From G963676655 sp963676655 (GTDB lineage: Bacteria; Verrucomicrobiota; Lentisphaeria; Victivallales; Victivallaceae), in contig CAXXKX010000004.1 in the NCBI GenBank assembly GCA_963676655.2, forward strand, positions 496,001 through 560,000: a stretch of 64,000 bases of DNA, written 5' to 3'. The position numbers and the translations under genes were made by a program. Numbering within the stretch: position 1 is the first letter of the stretch; each line of letters starts with the position of its first letter. Positions 8,814 to 17,329 of this stretch are shown here, piece after piece. Below the pieces are notes generated by a model that saw only the letters and a list, made by a program, of their open reading frames with translations, searched no databases and had not been told where the DNA came from.

Positions 8814-10391
8814 TTAATAATAGTTCCATGTTTCGCAATAGTATGTTGTAATACTGAATAGAGACCATAACATGAAATATGCGGTTGTTCCCAGCAGCAG
8901 GCAGAAAAAAAAGATGATCAGGGTTTTTGTGACAACCGCTAACCTGGTGAAATGTCGATCAAGTTTGATAACAAGGTGTTCGCAAAGATATTTATATCCG
9001 GCGGCCGCGTTTTCACGAGCGGCGGCATTACGGATTATGAATTGTTCCATGGTTCCATGCGGCGTCATCCTTTCCCAGGCGTCTGCCCAGGGGATGCCTT
9101 GTTTCATATCTGAAATAAATTGGTTCATTAGTTTTTTCTGCCAGTTCCAATAGCATATCGGCAGAGTATTCTCGGCGGCCGCGATGACATCGTCGCCGGC
9201 TGATATCATAACGTTCATACTCATTGCCAGTTCCATCAAGCCGGCGCTTTTAGCGACGTTACCGAGCCACGGCAGACGCACCAGAAACGGCTTGCCGGAA
9301 TCTTCACTGAATTTATGCGCGATAATCAATACTGCCAGGATAAAGGAGCTGATAACTGACAATCCGCTGAAAAAACGAAGTCCCTCATTGATTAACGGTT
9401 TGCTTCCTGTTACGAAACCCAGGGAATAAGCCCCCCTTGAGTTCATTACGAATAGCATGGTAGATATAATTATTATTGAAGCAGGAAATATCCAAAACCA
9501 TGCTACTATTAGAATTTTAGTATTATTTGCCTTATGGCCGAGCCCGGGTCTTATCAGAGAAATATAAAATATCATGTTGGCCAGGAAAAACGATAATGAA
9601 AAATAAAAAAACCTTTCAAACCGATAATTACGGTCAACTATGGTAATGTAATCGTTGACGGAGTGCAGGCACAACCCCAGCATAATAATCATCGGCAGGA
9701 TGCCGACGGAAAAAGCAACAAGGCAATACAATAAATTCTGTTTTCCCGGCAGCCGGAGAAATGAGGTTTTGTCAAGGTAAAAACCTCGTCTGATTTGATG
9801 CAGAAATATATAACCGGCCAATGACAGCGCCGCACCGAGTATTCCTGCGATGAATGGGGTATAAGCCTGGATTAAATGAAAAAAATCAATGCAGGCTTCT
9901 GAAAAAATTATGACTGGTTCAGGAATCTTGTTTTCTTGATTTATTATATGTGTTACCGATATGACGTTCGGCAACAATATTGCCAGCAGCATCAAACCTA
10001 TGCATAACTCGATCACCGGAGCAAAGATCGCGCTTTTAATATAACCGAACAACGAAGATATGATTGAAGCGTTATTTCCCAGTGCCGGCAGTATTTCATG
10101 CAGGCGCCCGTTTTCTTCCGCGCGGCGTAAGGCGTTGATGTAGTATTCCGGCAGATATTTACGGAGGTGCTCAACGGCCCGGCTCAGGGAAAGGCCACGC
10201 TTGATTTCATTGGAGGCGCGGGCGAATCTTATATCTTTGGTATCCATCGCGTCGATTGCCGCGTCGAACGGGATATTATTTTGAGCGGCCCAGCCGAGGG
10301 TGCTGATTATTTTTCTCGTCTTTTCATTTTTCGACTCGACAAGAGCCTCGAAATGATGATCGGTCAGGATATTTATATTAGGCATCAGCAT
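8814..10391 (-). CDS. GspF/PilC-like membrane protein with a large multi-span insertion (copy A, second of pair)
   Basis: 525 aa from ATG at 10391, which overlaps the stop of the previous gene in TAATG; the open frame to 10466 would run 25 codons into it. The first F repeat (residues about 20-165) and the last (about 365-525) match copy B at 6180-7295 along their length. Between them this copy has about 150 extra residues with at least four more hydrophobic segments (for example CLVAFSVGILPMIIMLGL and ILIVAWFWIFPASIIII). No family is recognised for the insertion. The pair with 10391-11422 mirrors the pair at 6180-8339. Confidence 0.85.
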   Translation of the reverse strand: MLMPNINILTDHHFEALVESKNEKTRKIISTLGWAAQNNIPFDAAIDAMDTKDIRFARASNEIKRGLSLSRAVEHLRKYLPEYYINALRRAEENGRLHEILPALGNNASIISSLFGYIKSAIFAPVIELCIGLMLLAILLPNVISVTHIINQENKIPEPVIIFSEACIDFFHLIQAYTPFIAGILGAALSLAGYIFLHQIRRGFYLDKTSFLRLPGKQNLLYCLVAFSVGILPMIIMLGLCLHSVNDYITIVDRNYRFERFFYFSLSFFLANMIFYISLIRPGLGHKANNTKILIVAWFWIFPASIIIISTMLFVMNSRGAYSLGFVTGSKPLINEGLRFFSGLSVISSFILAVLIIAHKFSEDSGKPFLVRLPWLGNVAKSAGLMELAMSMNVMISAGDDVIAAAENTLPICYWNWQKKLMNQFISDMKQGIPWADAWERMTPHGTMEQFIIRNAAARENAAAGYKYLCEHLVIKLDRHFTRLAVVTKTLIIFFFCLLLGTTAYFMLWSLFSITTYYCETWNYY

Positions 10392-11422
10392 TATAAAATA
10401 TACTCCATAATTGACCAAAAAGGAATAAACATTGCCACGAGCAGGGACGTGATAAAAATGGCGCACAGGATTATCATGATTATTTCCAGCAGAACACCAA
10501 CCCTGGTGGCGGCGGTTGCCGCGCGGTACTCGAAGTTCAGGGCCATCTTTTTGAACTCTTCCGGTTGTTTTTCAGCCGGAAGATGTTTCATTGCGGTTAC
10601 GATCATCTTAGATAATGTTTTATTTTCCAACAATATGTCTTCAATGTTTTTGCCGTCGGAGCATTCTTTTGCGGTTGTTCTTAAAGCGCGGCTGAAACGG
10701 CCTCCGGTCATATCGGCAATAATTTTGAAGACGTTCGGAGCTGGGACGCGTTGCCGGGTCATTATACCCCACAGTCCGCAAAACCGGGCCATGTTAAGCT
10801 GGCGGAACACGCGATAATAAGGCGGGAGGAGTTTCAACAGACACACAAGGAACGGCGTAGCGCGGGAGTTGAAAAATAAGAAGAGCAAAAAAGCCCCAAG
10901 CAGGCCGCAGCAGATAATAAAAAATTTGAGATGGCTTTTTATGAATTCAGCCAGGTCGAATATTATTATATTGTATGCGTGGATCTTGCCTTCGGTTATC
11001 TCTATGCACAATTCTTTAAAGTTTGGAACCAAATCCACCATGATATAACCGAAGATTATAATGCCGAAGAAAAAAATGAACATCGGATACATGGCACCGG
11101 TTCTGAGAATTTCGACCATGCGTTCACTGAAGCGGGACTGTCTTGATACTTCATGCAGAGCTTCAGGCAGTAAATTTTCTTTTTCCCCGGACTCGATTAT
11201 CGCAAGGTAATAATCCGGAAAAAAATCAGGTTGTTCAGCCATTGCCGAGGCAAGGCTGCTGCCGCTTGAGACACTTCCGGACAACTTTTTGACCATTTTA
11301 CGCATGCCGCGTTTACGCAAATTTTTTTCCAGCGTGATCAGGCTTTCAGGTAATGGCATTTCAGAGTTGACCAACAACGCAAGTTCAGTATAAAATTCGC
11401 TTGGAATATGTTTTTGATACAT
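10391..11422 (-). CDS. GspF/PilC-like inner-membrane platform protein, first of pair (copy A)
   Basis: 343 aa. Opens with PSEFYTELALLVNSEMPLPESL and has the standard two T2SSF repeats with membrane segments MYPMFIFFFGIIIFGYIMV (about 120-140), FFIICCGLLGAFLLFLFF (about 170-190) and a C-terminal hairpin (LLEIIMIILCAIFITSLLVAMF). It is followed with a one-base overlap (TAATG) by its partner F gene. A promoter identical in spacing to that of copy B lies 29 bases upstream. Likely role: one half of a two-subunit assembly platform. Confidence 0.87.
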   Translation of the reverse strand: MYQKHIPSEFYTELALLVNSEMPLPESLITLEKNLRKRGMRKMVKKLSGSVSSGSSLASAMAEQPDFFPDYYLAIIESGEKENLLPEALHEVSRQSRFSERMVEILRTGAMYPMFIFFFGIIIFGYIMVDLVPNFKELCIEITEGKIHAYNIIIFDLAEFIKSHLKFFIICCGLLGAFLLFLFFNSRATPFLVCLLKLLPPYYRVFRQLNMARFCGLWGIMTRQRVPAPNVFKIIADMTGGRFSRALRTTAKECSDGKNIEDILLENKTLSKMIVTAMKHLPAEKQPEEFKKMALNFEYRAATAATRVGVLLEIIMIILCAIFITSLLVAMFIPFWSIMEYIL

Positions 11423-11451
11423 GCGGCTCCCCCGTTGGTTTTGCTTTACAA

Positions 11452-11480
11452 ACCATACACGGAACGCAGGTTAAAGTCAA
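11452..11480 (-). promoter_or_regulatory. Sigma70-type promoter of GspF pair A and probably the whole block
   Basis: Minus strand: TTGACT (11475-11480), 17-base spacer, TATGGT (11452-11457). The flanks match those of 8372-8400. No terminator is obvious between the two pairs, so this promoter may also feed the ATPase and pilin genes down to 4079. Confidence 0.72.
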
Positions 11481-11549
11481 ATTGGAAAATACAATATCCC
11501 GGTAAAATACAAGACATTTTCACAGCCATCCCGCAAACGGGATAACTGG

Positions 11550-11588
11550 AGTTGCAAGTTGAAGGTTGAAAGTTGAAAGTTGAAAGTA
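11550..11588. repeat. Short tandem repeat, GTTGAAA unit
   Basis: Four to five imperfect head-to-tail copies of a 7-base unit (AGTTGAA). Together with surrounding A/T-rich sequence it fills the gap between the GspF promoter and the terminator of the lipoprotein gene; nothing coding is seen from 11481 to 11763. Confidence 0.6.
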
Positions 11589-11763
11589 AAGTCAAATATG
11601 ATTCAAAAAATTGTGACTAGACATCTACTCATTCCCGCTCAGGAAATTTAAAAACCGAACAACGGGGTCTCTGAAAATGAAAATCATAAGCTCAGGAAAA
11701 AGTTAAAAACGTTCAATTTTTAGAATTATGGGATGATAATGAAAAATTTTGTTATAAAAAACA

Positions 11764-11788
11764 AATCCCCGGCAAAAAACCGGGGATT
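11764..11788 (-). terminator. Rho-independent terminator of the Cys-rich lipoprotein gene
   Basis: Perfect 9-bp stem AATCCCCGG / CCGGGGATT around a 7-base loop, followed on the minus strand by a T-rich tract (11750-11763). It lies 22 bases after the stop codon of the gene at 11811-12071. Confidence 0.85.
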
Positions 11789-11810
11789 CTCAAAGAAAGG
11801 ACGGAATATA

Positions 11811-12071
11811 TTATTTTTTACAAGTTCCGCAGCAATTTTTATCAGCTTTCGGGGCTTTGCATTCGCCGCCTTTGCATTTCATATCTTTCCTGCATTTGCC
11901 ATCTTTGCATTTACCGCATTTACAGCCATCTTTGCCGGGACAGCCTTTACAAGCCTTGACCATTTGTCCCTTAGGGCAAGCTTTGGCTTTCCCGCATTTA
12001 GATTTATCTCCGGTACACGAACATCCGGCGATGAACGATACCGCGACAAGCATGATGAACATTCTTTTCAT
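11811..12071 (-). CDS. Small Cys- and Lys-rich lipoprotein
   Basis: 86 aa from ATG at 12071, which has AAGGAG 7 bases upstream; the open frame to 12161 has no such site. A lipoprotein signal (MKRMFIMLVAVSFIAGC) ends in a lipobox with Cys17 as lipidation site. The mature part has 15 Cys in about 70 residues, mostly as C-x-C, C-x2-C and C-x3-C, plus about 20 Lys and a C-terminal NCCGTCKK. This composition suggests metal binding, as in metallothionein-like or small Cys-rich envelope proteins, or a disulfide-rich surface protein; no family is recognised. It has its own ribosome site and terminator, so it is a single-gene unit. Confidence 0.82.
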   Translation of the reverse strand: MKRMFIMLVAVSFIAGCSCTGDKSKCGKAKACPKGQMVKACKGCPGKDGCKCGKCKDGKCRKDMKCKGGECKAPKADKNCCGTCKK

Positions 12072-12248
12072 GATTATTCTCCTTAGATATTTTCTGTCAC
12101 TTTTATATAATAGTGACTTTCTATTATTATATATGCTAAGTGATGAAAAATCAATTATCAAATTATTATTTAATGTGTTGAAACCGGTTTTGAGGCGTGG
12201 TATATTGGTATTTCAAGCTATCTTCAAACAGGAAAATAAGGATGAAAC

Positions 12249-13493
12249 ATGTCTGATGTATTGAAAATCGGAGTAATCGGCTGGGGATGCCGGGGCCGGA
12301 GACTGGGACAGGAAATGGCGGAATCCACCGCCGGAAAAATGCAGGCGGTCGCTTGTGTTGAACCGGATGATGCGGCCTGGAAGCTGGCCCTGGCGGAATG
12401 TTCGGTACGGCCGGAACGCTATACGAACGTGACGCAGATGATGAACTCTGAAAAACTTGACGGTCTGTTGATTGCCAGCAGTAATTACGTTCATCTGCAA
12501 AATCTGCTGGAGCTGGGTGACGTTGCCTTACCGATGCTGCTTGAAAAACCTCTGGACAGTTCCCTTGAAAGTATTTTTGAAGTGGTTCGCTTTTGCGAGA
12601 AGTATTCAGCTCCAATTATGGTTGGTCACTGCATGCGTTACGCTCCGGTCATTACGGCGGCAGAGAACATGCTGCGTCGCGGTGATATCGGGAATATTTG
12701 TTCGGTTCGTTTTGTCCAGAATTGTCATTACGGCAACAATATGTTTCACAATTGGCGGCAGCTGCGCAAATACAGCGGGACAATGCTGCTGGAAAAAGCC
12801 ACCCATGATTTCGACGTTATGCTGGCGTTGGTCGGAGACGTACCGGACGCGGTGGCGGCAATCCAGAAATTGCAGGCTTACGGCGGAGACAAGTCTCCTG
12901 AATTGAGATGTTCAAAATGTCCGGAAATGTTGACGTGTCAGGAAAGCCAGTTCAATCGCGGCGATCGTCTTGGTCGGCCGGAGCTTGGTTTGGAGAACAT
13001 GCAGCGGGTCGATAATGATTTGTGCGTTTATAATTTGGCGGTCGACTCCCCTGACAATGATCACTGTTTGATCAACTTTAAAGGCGGCGCGTTCGGTACG
13101 TACGTCCAATGGTTCTTTTCCCCCCCGAATTATCACCATCGGGTTTATGAAATCCATGGTACCGAAGGCGCGATGGAAATCGATCTGGGAACCGGGATGG
13201 GGAAAATCAAGGTCAGCCCGCGTTTCGGCTGCGGATATGACGATACCAATCATCAATTCGATTACATTGGCCGGAACCATTACAACGGTGACGGGGTTAT
13301 GCTGCGTCACTTCATGCAGATAATCCGTGGCGAAGCCGAACCTAAAACTACTGTCGCCCAGGCTTTTGCCTCGGAAATGCTGGGCTATGCCGCGATCCAA
13401 TCGGCCGAATCCAGACGGTTTATCGATCCGGCGTCAATCGTTCCCGATGACTTAAAACAGGCATATAGCAGCAATCCGTATCGGTTGGAGTGA
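12249..13493 (+). CDS. Gfo/Idh/MocA-family NAD(P)-dependent oxidoreductase
   Basis: 414 aa. The N-terminal Rossmann fold starts with IGVIGWGCRGRRLG, and the family's catalytic Lys is K100 in LLEKPLD. The C-terminal alpha/beta domain follows. A Cys cluster C221-x2-C224-x5-C230 is present, as in many sugar-acting members of the family where 'C-x2-C-P...C' occurs, possibly a structural metal site. Members oxidise or reduce cyclic sugars and inositols; the substrate here is unknown. It has no obvious operon partner: the upstream gene is divergent and the downstream one is a membrane protein. Confidence 0.9.
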   Translation: MSDVLKIGVIGWGCRGRRLGQEMAESTAGKMQAVACVEPDDAAWKLALAECSVRPERYTNVTQMMNSEKLDGLLIASSNYVHLQNLLELGDVALPMLLEKPLDSSLESIFEVVRFCEKYSAPIMVGHCMRYAPVITAAENMLRRGDIGNICSVRFVQNCHYGNNMFHNWRQLRKYSGTMLLEKATHDFDVMLALVGDVPDAVAAIQKLQAYGGDKSPELRCSKCPEMLTCQESQFNRGDRLGRPELGLENMQRVDNDLCVYNLAVDSPDNDHCLINFKGGAFGTYVQWFFSPPNYHHRVYEIHGTEGAMEIDLGTGMGKIKVSPRFGCGYDDTNHQFDYIGRNHYNGDGVMLRHFMQIIRGEAEPKTTVAQAFASEMLGYAAIQSAESRRFIDPASIVPDDLKQAYSSNPYRLE

Positions 13494-13562
13494 TGAGTTG
13501 GGAGTGATGAGTGATGAGTTGTGAGTGGTGAGTGGGTAGTGGGGAGTTGTGAGTTGGGAGTG
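13486..13562. repeat. Low-complexity GAGTGATGAGT / GTGAGT repeat
   Basis: A G/T/A-only stretch made of variants of GAGTGATGA, GAGTTGTGA and GTGAGTGG, starting at the stop codon of the oxidoreductase gene. Strand asymmetry (no C on the plus strand) suggests slippage-prone simple sequence rather than a gene. Confidence 0.7.
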
Positions 13563-13626
13563 GAATTCTGAAACTGGCAACTTTGCATGACTTTAGGGAA
13601 CACTATCATAAAGAGGGAGGTTTATT

Positions 13627-14400
13627 TTGGATAATCGAAGCATCATATTGCTGGTATCAAACCTTGCGACTGTTTTTATATGTTGTGCTTCAATATACTT
13701 CTGGCGGCGTTTCCCCGGAATGCAATATCGCTGGTTTTTGGCCGGGGGGGGATTAGCAATTTGGATTCTTATTCTGGGATATTTTATTGTAGGGGCTCTC
13801 TGCAGGTCTTTTTTATTGTTTATTAGTGGTCCGGTTATTATCCTTTGGGGAATGGCTTTACATTTCAGTCTTGCCAAGGTCGGGTTTACGGCTTTGGCGG
13901 GATTTATTTGGAAACGTTTGGGACGTGATGCAGAGACTGCTATTGCCGTTGGAATTGGTGCGATGATTCTTGACTTAATATTGAATAGTCTTTATCTCAC
14001 CTGCTTTTGTATAGAGTTCATTTCTTTCAAGGAGTATATCAGCAATGCTCCCGGTTACTCTTCCTGGAATGAGCTGCTGCTATCCCCGATATTTCAGCTG
14101 TGCAGCATGTCGGTTTACACCGCTGCATGCGCTGCCGTGTTGTTGGGAATATCCCGAAAACGGTTCCGTCAAATTATCTGGTGGTTTGTCGGTATTTTTA
14201 TCTATGAAGCATTTACCATGATTTTCCAGCAGGCTCGGCCTACTAAACCGGAACTAACCTTTTGGCAACTGATTATTTCCGGTATTTTTGCCGGCATAAG
14301 TATTAAGATCATCATCAATATTTACAAACAATGGAACTCGAAAAAACTTGAGGCGGATTCCGTGATGGAAGATGTGGCTGAAGAGGCTATTCCGCAATAA
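13627..14400 (+). CDS. Polytopic membrane protein of unknown function
   Basis: 257 aa, starting at TTG with a good GGGAGG site 6 bases upstream. About six to seven hydrophobic segments are visible (LLVSNLATVFICCASIYF, WFLAGGGLAIWILILGYFIV, FLLFISGPVIILWGMALHF, AVGIGAMILDLILNSLYLTCF, MSVYTAACAAVLLGI, IIWWFVGIFIYEAFTMIF, LIISGIFAGISIKIIINIY). The C-terminal 20 residues are acidic. No catalytic motif was recognised. It is a single gene between a repeat and a convergent gene. Confidence 0.8.
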   Translation: MDNRSIILLVSNLATVFICCASIYFWRRFPGMQYRWFLAGGGLAIWILILGYFIVGALCRSFLLFISGPVIILWGMALHFSLAKVGFTALAGFIWKRLGRDAETAIAVGIGAMILDLILNSLYLTCFCIEFISFKEYISNAPGYSSWNELLLSPIFQLCSMSVYTAACAAVLLGISRKRFRQIIWWFVGIFIYEAFTMIFQQARPTKPELTFWQLIISGIFAGISIKIIINIYKQWNSKKLEADSVMEDVAEEAIPQ

Positions 14401-14413
14401 AATATCCAAATGG

Positions 14414-15328
14414 TTACGGATTGCTTGCCTGCTCTAATGTTTTTTTCATTGCTTCACTTTTTACAGAATCAGAGTCAATTTCATATAAACCTGATTTCAG
14501 CAAAAAAGAGTTTATCAATGTTTTTTGGGTAAATGGCACCGGTTTCAGGCCTCTGCGAAACATTTTACCCGCGGGCGAACTGCTGACCCAATAAACAAAT
14601 GCCCGCCTGGCTTTATTTTTATCCAATTTAGCACCCTGGTCAAATTCAAATTGCGCAAATTGTCCAAGAATCAAGGTCTTAAGTTTGACAATTGCTTGTT
14701 GGGGATTTTCTTTATCTTTTAGTTTTATGCCGATCAAGCGGATTTGCACTCCTGAATGATTAATTGTCAATGGATCAACGACTCCTGTGATCAGATAGTG
14801 ATTGGTGGAATTAAGAGATTCTGCCTCTTTCTCCAAATCAAGATAGCGAAAATTGAATGTTGATTCAGGATTTTTTTGTTTCCACCAGCTTATCCATTTT
14901 GCCTGATCCTTTCCATACTTAAGCCCGGTTAATTTATTCAGCATTGACGCAATTTTCTCGTGTGCCCGCCACGCCGGATGTTTCAAGCCTTTTATGAGAT
15001 AAGGGATTGAGTTTTCATCGCCGATTTTGCCAAGGTACATTGCCGCATTCAGCCAAATATATTTATTTTTACTTGATAATAACAAGTTGGCTTTCTTTTG
15101 CCCAGACGAGTCTGCTCTTTCGCCAAGGATGCTAAGAGAAGTCATAACCAAATCCGGATCCGTAGAATCCAGATTTTCAACCAGGTTGTTATTGCTTGCC
15201 AGTTCAGGAGCCATGACTAAACCCATGGTTGTACGGGTTATTTGCCGGTAAATGAGGAATGTAATACCGCAACCGCATAGAAATATCAGAATTAACCCTG
15301 TTGCCAAAAATACTTTTTTGTTACTCAT
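14414..15328 (-). CDS. Membrane-anchored HEAT-repeat protein with a degenerate SNase-like domain
   Basis: 304 aa. An N-terminal membrane helix (VFLATGLILIFLCGCGITFLIY) is followed by two or three HEAT-type helical repeats (residues about 50-130, including SIPYLIKGLKHPAWRAHEKIA). Residues about 175-300 resemble a staphylococcal-nuclease (OB) fold: ITGVVDPLTINHSGVQIRLIGIKLKD aligns with the usual 'V.DGDT...G..VRLIGID.PE', then LKTLILGQFAQFEFD and RRAFVYW, and finally NSFLLKSGLYEID. The DGDT and second catalytic Arg/Glu pattern is not intact, so nuclease activity is doubtful. It converges on the membrane protein gene, leaving 13 bases between the two stops. Confidence 0.75.
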   Translation of the reverse strand: MSNKKVFLATGLILIFLCGCGITFLIYRQITRTTMGLVMAPELASNNNLVENLDSTDPDLVMTSLSILGERADSSGQKKANLLLSSKNKYIWLNAAMYLGKIGDENSIPYLIKGLKHPAWRAHEKIASMLNKLTGLKYGKDQAKWISWWKQKNPESTFNFRYLDLEKEAESLNSTNHYLITGVVDPLTINHSGVQIRLIGIKLKDKENPQQAIVKLKTLILGQFAQFEFDQGAKLDKNKARRAFVYWVSSSPAGKMFRRGLKPVPFTQKTLINSFLLKSGLYEIDSDSVKSEAMKKTLEQASNP

Positions 15329-15982
15329 TTCATCTCCTGTTGTAATGATTGATCAGGCGGGATCCTCTCCGCTAAACTATTATAATCTGCTTATTGTTGA
15401 AATCAAACCAGTTTGCGAAAATAATTTAGGGTGTGCTGATGATATGATGTTAATTGATTTTAAAACATCCACTATTCTGGCAATAAAATTAATCTTTTCC
15501 CATATTCCAGGACTGATTGTTCAACCTTGGCAAGAGTCCCTCGAGCTGGCATGTCGCGCTGCCGGGGAGCTCGAGGGGCTCTCGCCCTCCAGCATACCAT
15601 CGACTTGATTTAGCTCTAAATAAACAGTAACTGATTTCTTAAAAAAATATAATAAATTAAAAATAAACAACTTAAGCCTAAAAGCTGAAAACGGTTATCT
15701 AGAGTCAGATGCAATAATCGGTACATTATATCATCAGCGCACCCATAATTTACCGTATCAGGTGTTTTTCTTCCGGTTGAAATATTTTAAGGTATTTGAG
15801 AACATTATCCGGAAATGCTTGAACAATAATATGTAAAGGACGATGTCGGAGAAAGGATTTCAATCCGGTAAGATTCGGAGTCTACGCGTTTTTAAGAAGC
15901 TTGAATAACCGGGGAAAGCGGGTATATTTCTTGTTTATGGAACGCTAGAATAATTAATTCAAATATACAGGAGGTATTATAT
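15329..15982. other. Long non-coding gap with a 58-nt stem-loop
   Basis: No gene is supported in this 654-base gap. The one clear structure is at 15529-15586: two 19-base arms (15529-15547 and 15568-15586) that pair throughout, with wobble pairs replacing two Watson-Crick pairs, around a 20-base loop that itself contains GGCA/TGCC. It is GC-rich in A/T-rich surroundings. No T-run follows on either strand. It could be a REP-like palindrome or a small RNA. A good ribosome site (AGGAGG) for the next gene is at the right end; no known riboswitch core was recognised. Confidence 0.5.
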
Positions 15983-17329
15983 ATGACCCGAAACGAATTT
16001 ATGAGGACTGTTTCCGAAAAAGTCTTTGTCCTGAATGGTGCGGAGGACTTTAACGCACTGAAGTCAAATGCCCCGGATGCGAAAGTATCTTTTGACGAAT
16101 CATACAAGAACTATTTTGGTCAGGTAAGTAATCTGGATGTCGGCAAAGAGAGTGTACTGACTGGCGACTTTAATCATATTCAGGATGCCCGCGCCGCATT
16201 GGTGGCGGTCCGGGAAGTATCGCAAATCCCGTTCCTGTGCTACATGGAGAAATGTGACGATCCGCTGGCGGCTTTGTTGACTTTGCAGGCGCTTGGTGCC
16301 GACGCGTTCGGTTGTGCGGACAATTCGCTCGCTACCATTAGAAAATTAAAGGAATATGCGGCGATTCCGTTGATTGTCAAAGTTGAAGCTGATGACGATA
16401 TTGCCGCCCTGGTTGACGCCGGTGCGAATATTCTGATCGGTGATATCGAGAGCGAACAGGAACTGGAGGTAAAACCTCCGGTCGATCCGGAAGTCAGCGC
16501 GTTGACTTCCGCCTGCAAAACCGTGTTCATCGGTCCCGGTCGGGATTTTGCGGTTATCGGCGAACGAATCAATCCGACCGGCAAGATTGCCTTGCAGGAA
16601 GAATTGAAAAAAGGTTGTCTGGATATGGTCAAGGAAATGGCTCTTGATCAGATTGCCAAAGGCGCGGTAATTCTGGACGTCAATATCGGAATGCCCGGCA
16701 TCGACGAGAAAGAAACCATGGCAAACGTAGTTTCCATGCTGGCGAAAGCCGTCGAACAGCCGTTGTGTATCGATTCGGCCAGCCCCGAGGTGGTGGAAGC
16801 TGCCCTGCGGGTCTATCCGGGCCGGGCGTTGGTTAACTCTATTTCAGCCGAATCACCCAGACTGGAAAATCTGCTGCCTGTCGCCGCCAAGTACGGAGCG
16901 ATGATTATCGCGCTGCCGATGACTGACGATGGTATTCCGGAGACCGTGACCGGACGCTGGGAGGCGCTGCAAAAGATTGCCGATATGGCTGCTGCTTACG
17001 GTTATGAGCCGAAGGACATCTGTGTCGACGGCCTGTTGCTGGCGGTTTGTACCAGTCCGACTTCCGGTAAGGTATCCCTTGAGACGATCAGCCTGGCCAA
17101 TCAGGCCGGGTATCCCACGGTCTGCGGTCTGTCCAATATCAGTTTCGGTATGCCGGAGCGCCCGTTGCTGAACAGCACTTTCCTGGCAATGGCGATCGGC
17201 AAAGGCCTGACCACCGCGATTGGTAATCCGTCGTCGGAAGCCATAATGAAAACTATCGCGGCGGCGGAAGCGCTTAACGGCCAGGATGCCGATACCCTCA
17301 GATATATTATGAAAGTTACGGCGGGATAA
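15983..17329 (+). CDS. MetH-like protein: vestigial homocysteine-binding domain plus pterin-binding (methyltetrahydrofolate) domain
   Basis: 448 aa. Residues about 185-440 are a DHPS-type pterin-binding TIM barrel as in methionine synthase: FAVIGERINPTG, ILDVNIGMPGIDEKETM, PLCIDSASPEVVEAALRVYPGRALVNS, CGLSNISFGMPERPLLN. This domain passes the methyl group of methyl-tetrahydrofolate to a corrinoid. Residues 1-175 correspond to the homocysteine-binding barrel but are only about 60% of its size and lack the zinc site: the GINC position reads AFGC (Cys111) and the GGCC position reads ILIGD. No cobalamin or activation domain follows and no corrinoid protein is in the window. AGGAGG lies before the ATG. 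The stop overlaps the next gene's start (TAATG), so the two are coupled. Confidence 0.85.
   Translation: MTRNEFMRTVSEKVFVLNGAEDFNALKSNAPDAKVSFDESYKNYFGQVSNLDVGKESVLTGDFNHIQDARAALVAVREVSQIPFLCYMEKCDDPLAALLTLQALGADAFGCADNSLATIRKLKEYAAIPLIVKVEADDDIAALVDAGANILIGDIESEQELEVKPPVDPEVSALTSACKTVFIGPGRDFAVIGERINPTGKIALQEELKKGCLDMVKEMALDQIAKGAVILDVNIGMPGIDEKETMANVVSMLAKAVEQPLCIDSASPEVVEAALRVYPGRALVNSISAESPRLENLLPVAAKYGAMIIALPMTDDGIPETVTGRWEALQKIADMAAAYGYEPKDICVDGLLLAVCTSPTSGKVSLETISLANQAGYPTVCGLSNISFGMPERPLLNSTFLAMAIGKGLTTAIGNPSSEAIMKTIAAAEALNGQDADTLRYIMKVTAG

Noticed and set aside
11857..12264. Plus-strand open frame opposite the Cys-rich lipoprotein
   Set aside because: It is the shadow of the lipoprotein gene; the minus-strand gene has a lipobox, ribosome site and terminator.
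13486..13562. Possible small RNA or regulatory repeat
   Set aside because: Simple sequence of G/T/A only, no stable structure; better explained by slippage.
15700..15982. Cobalamin or SAM riboswitch before the MetH-like gene
   Set aside because: The B12-box and the SAM-I core were not found by eye; only a ribosome site is clear.
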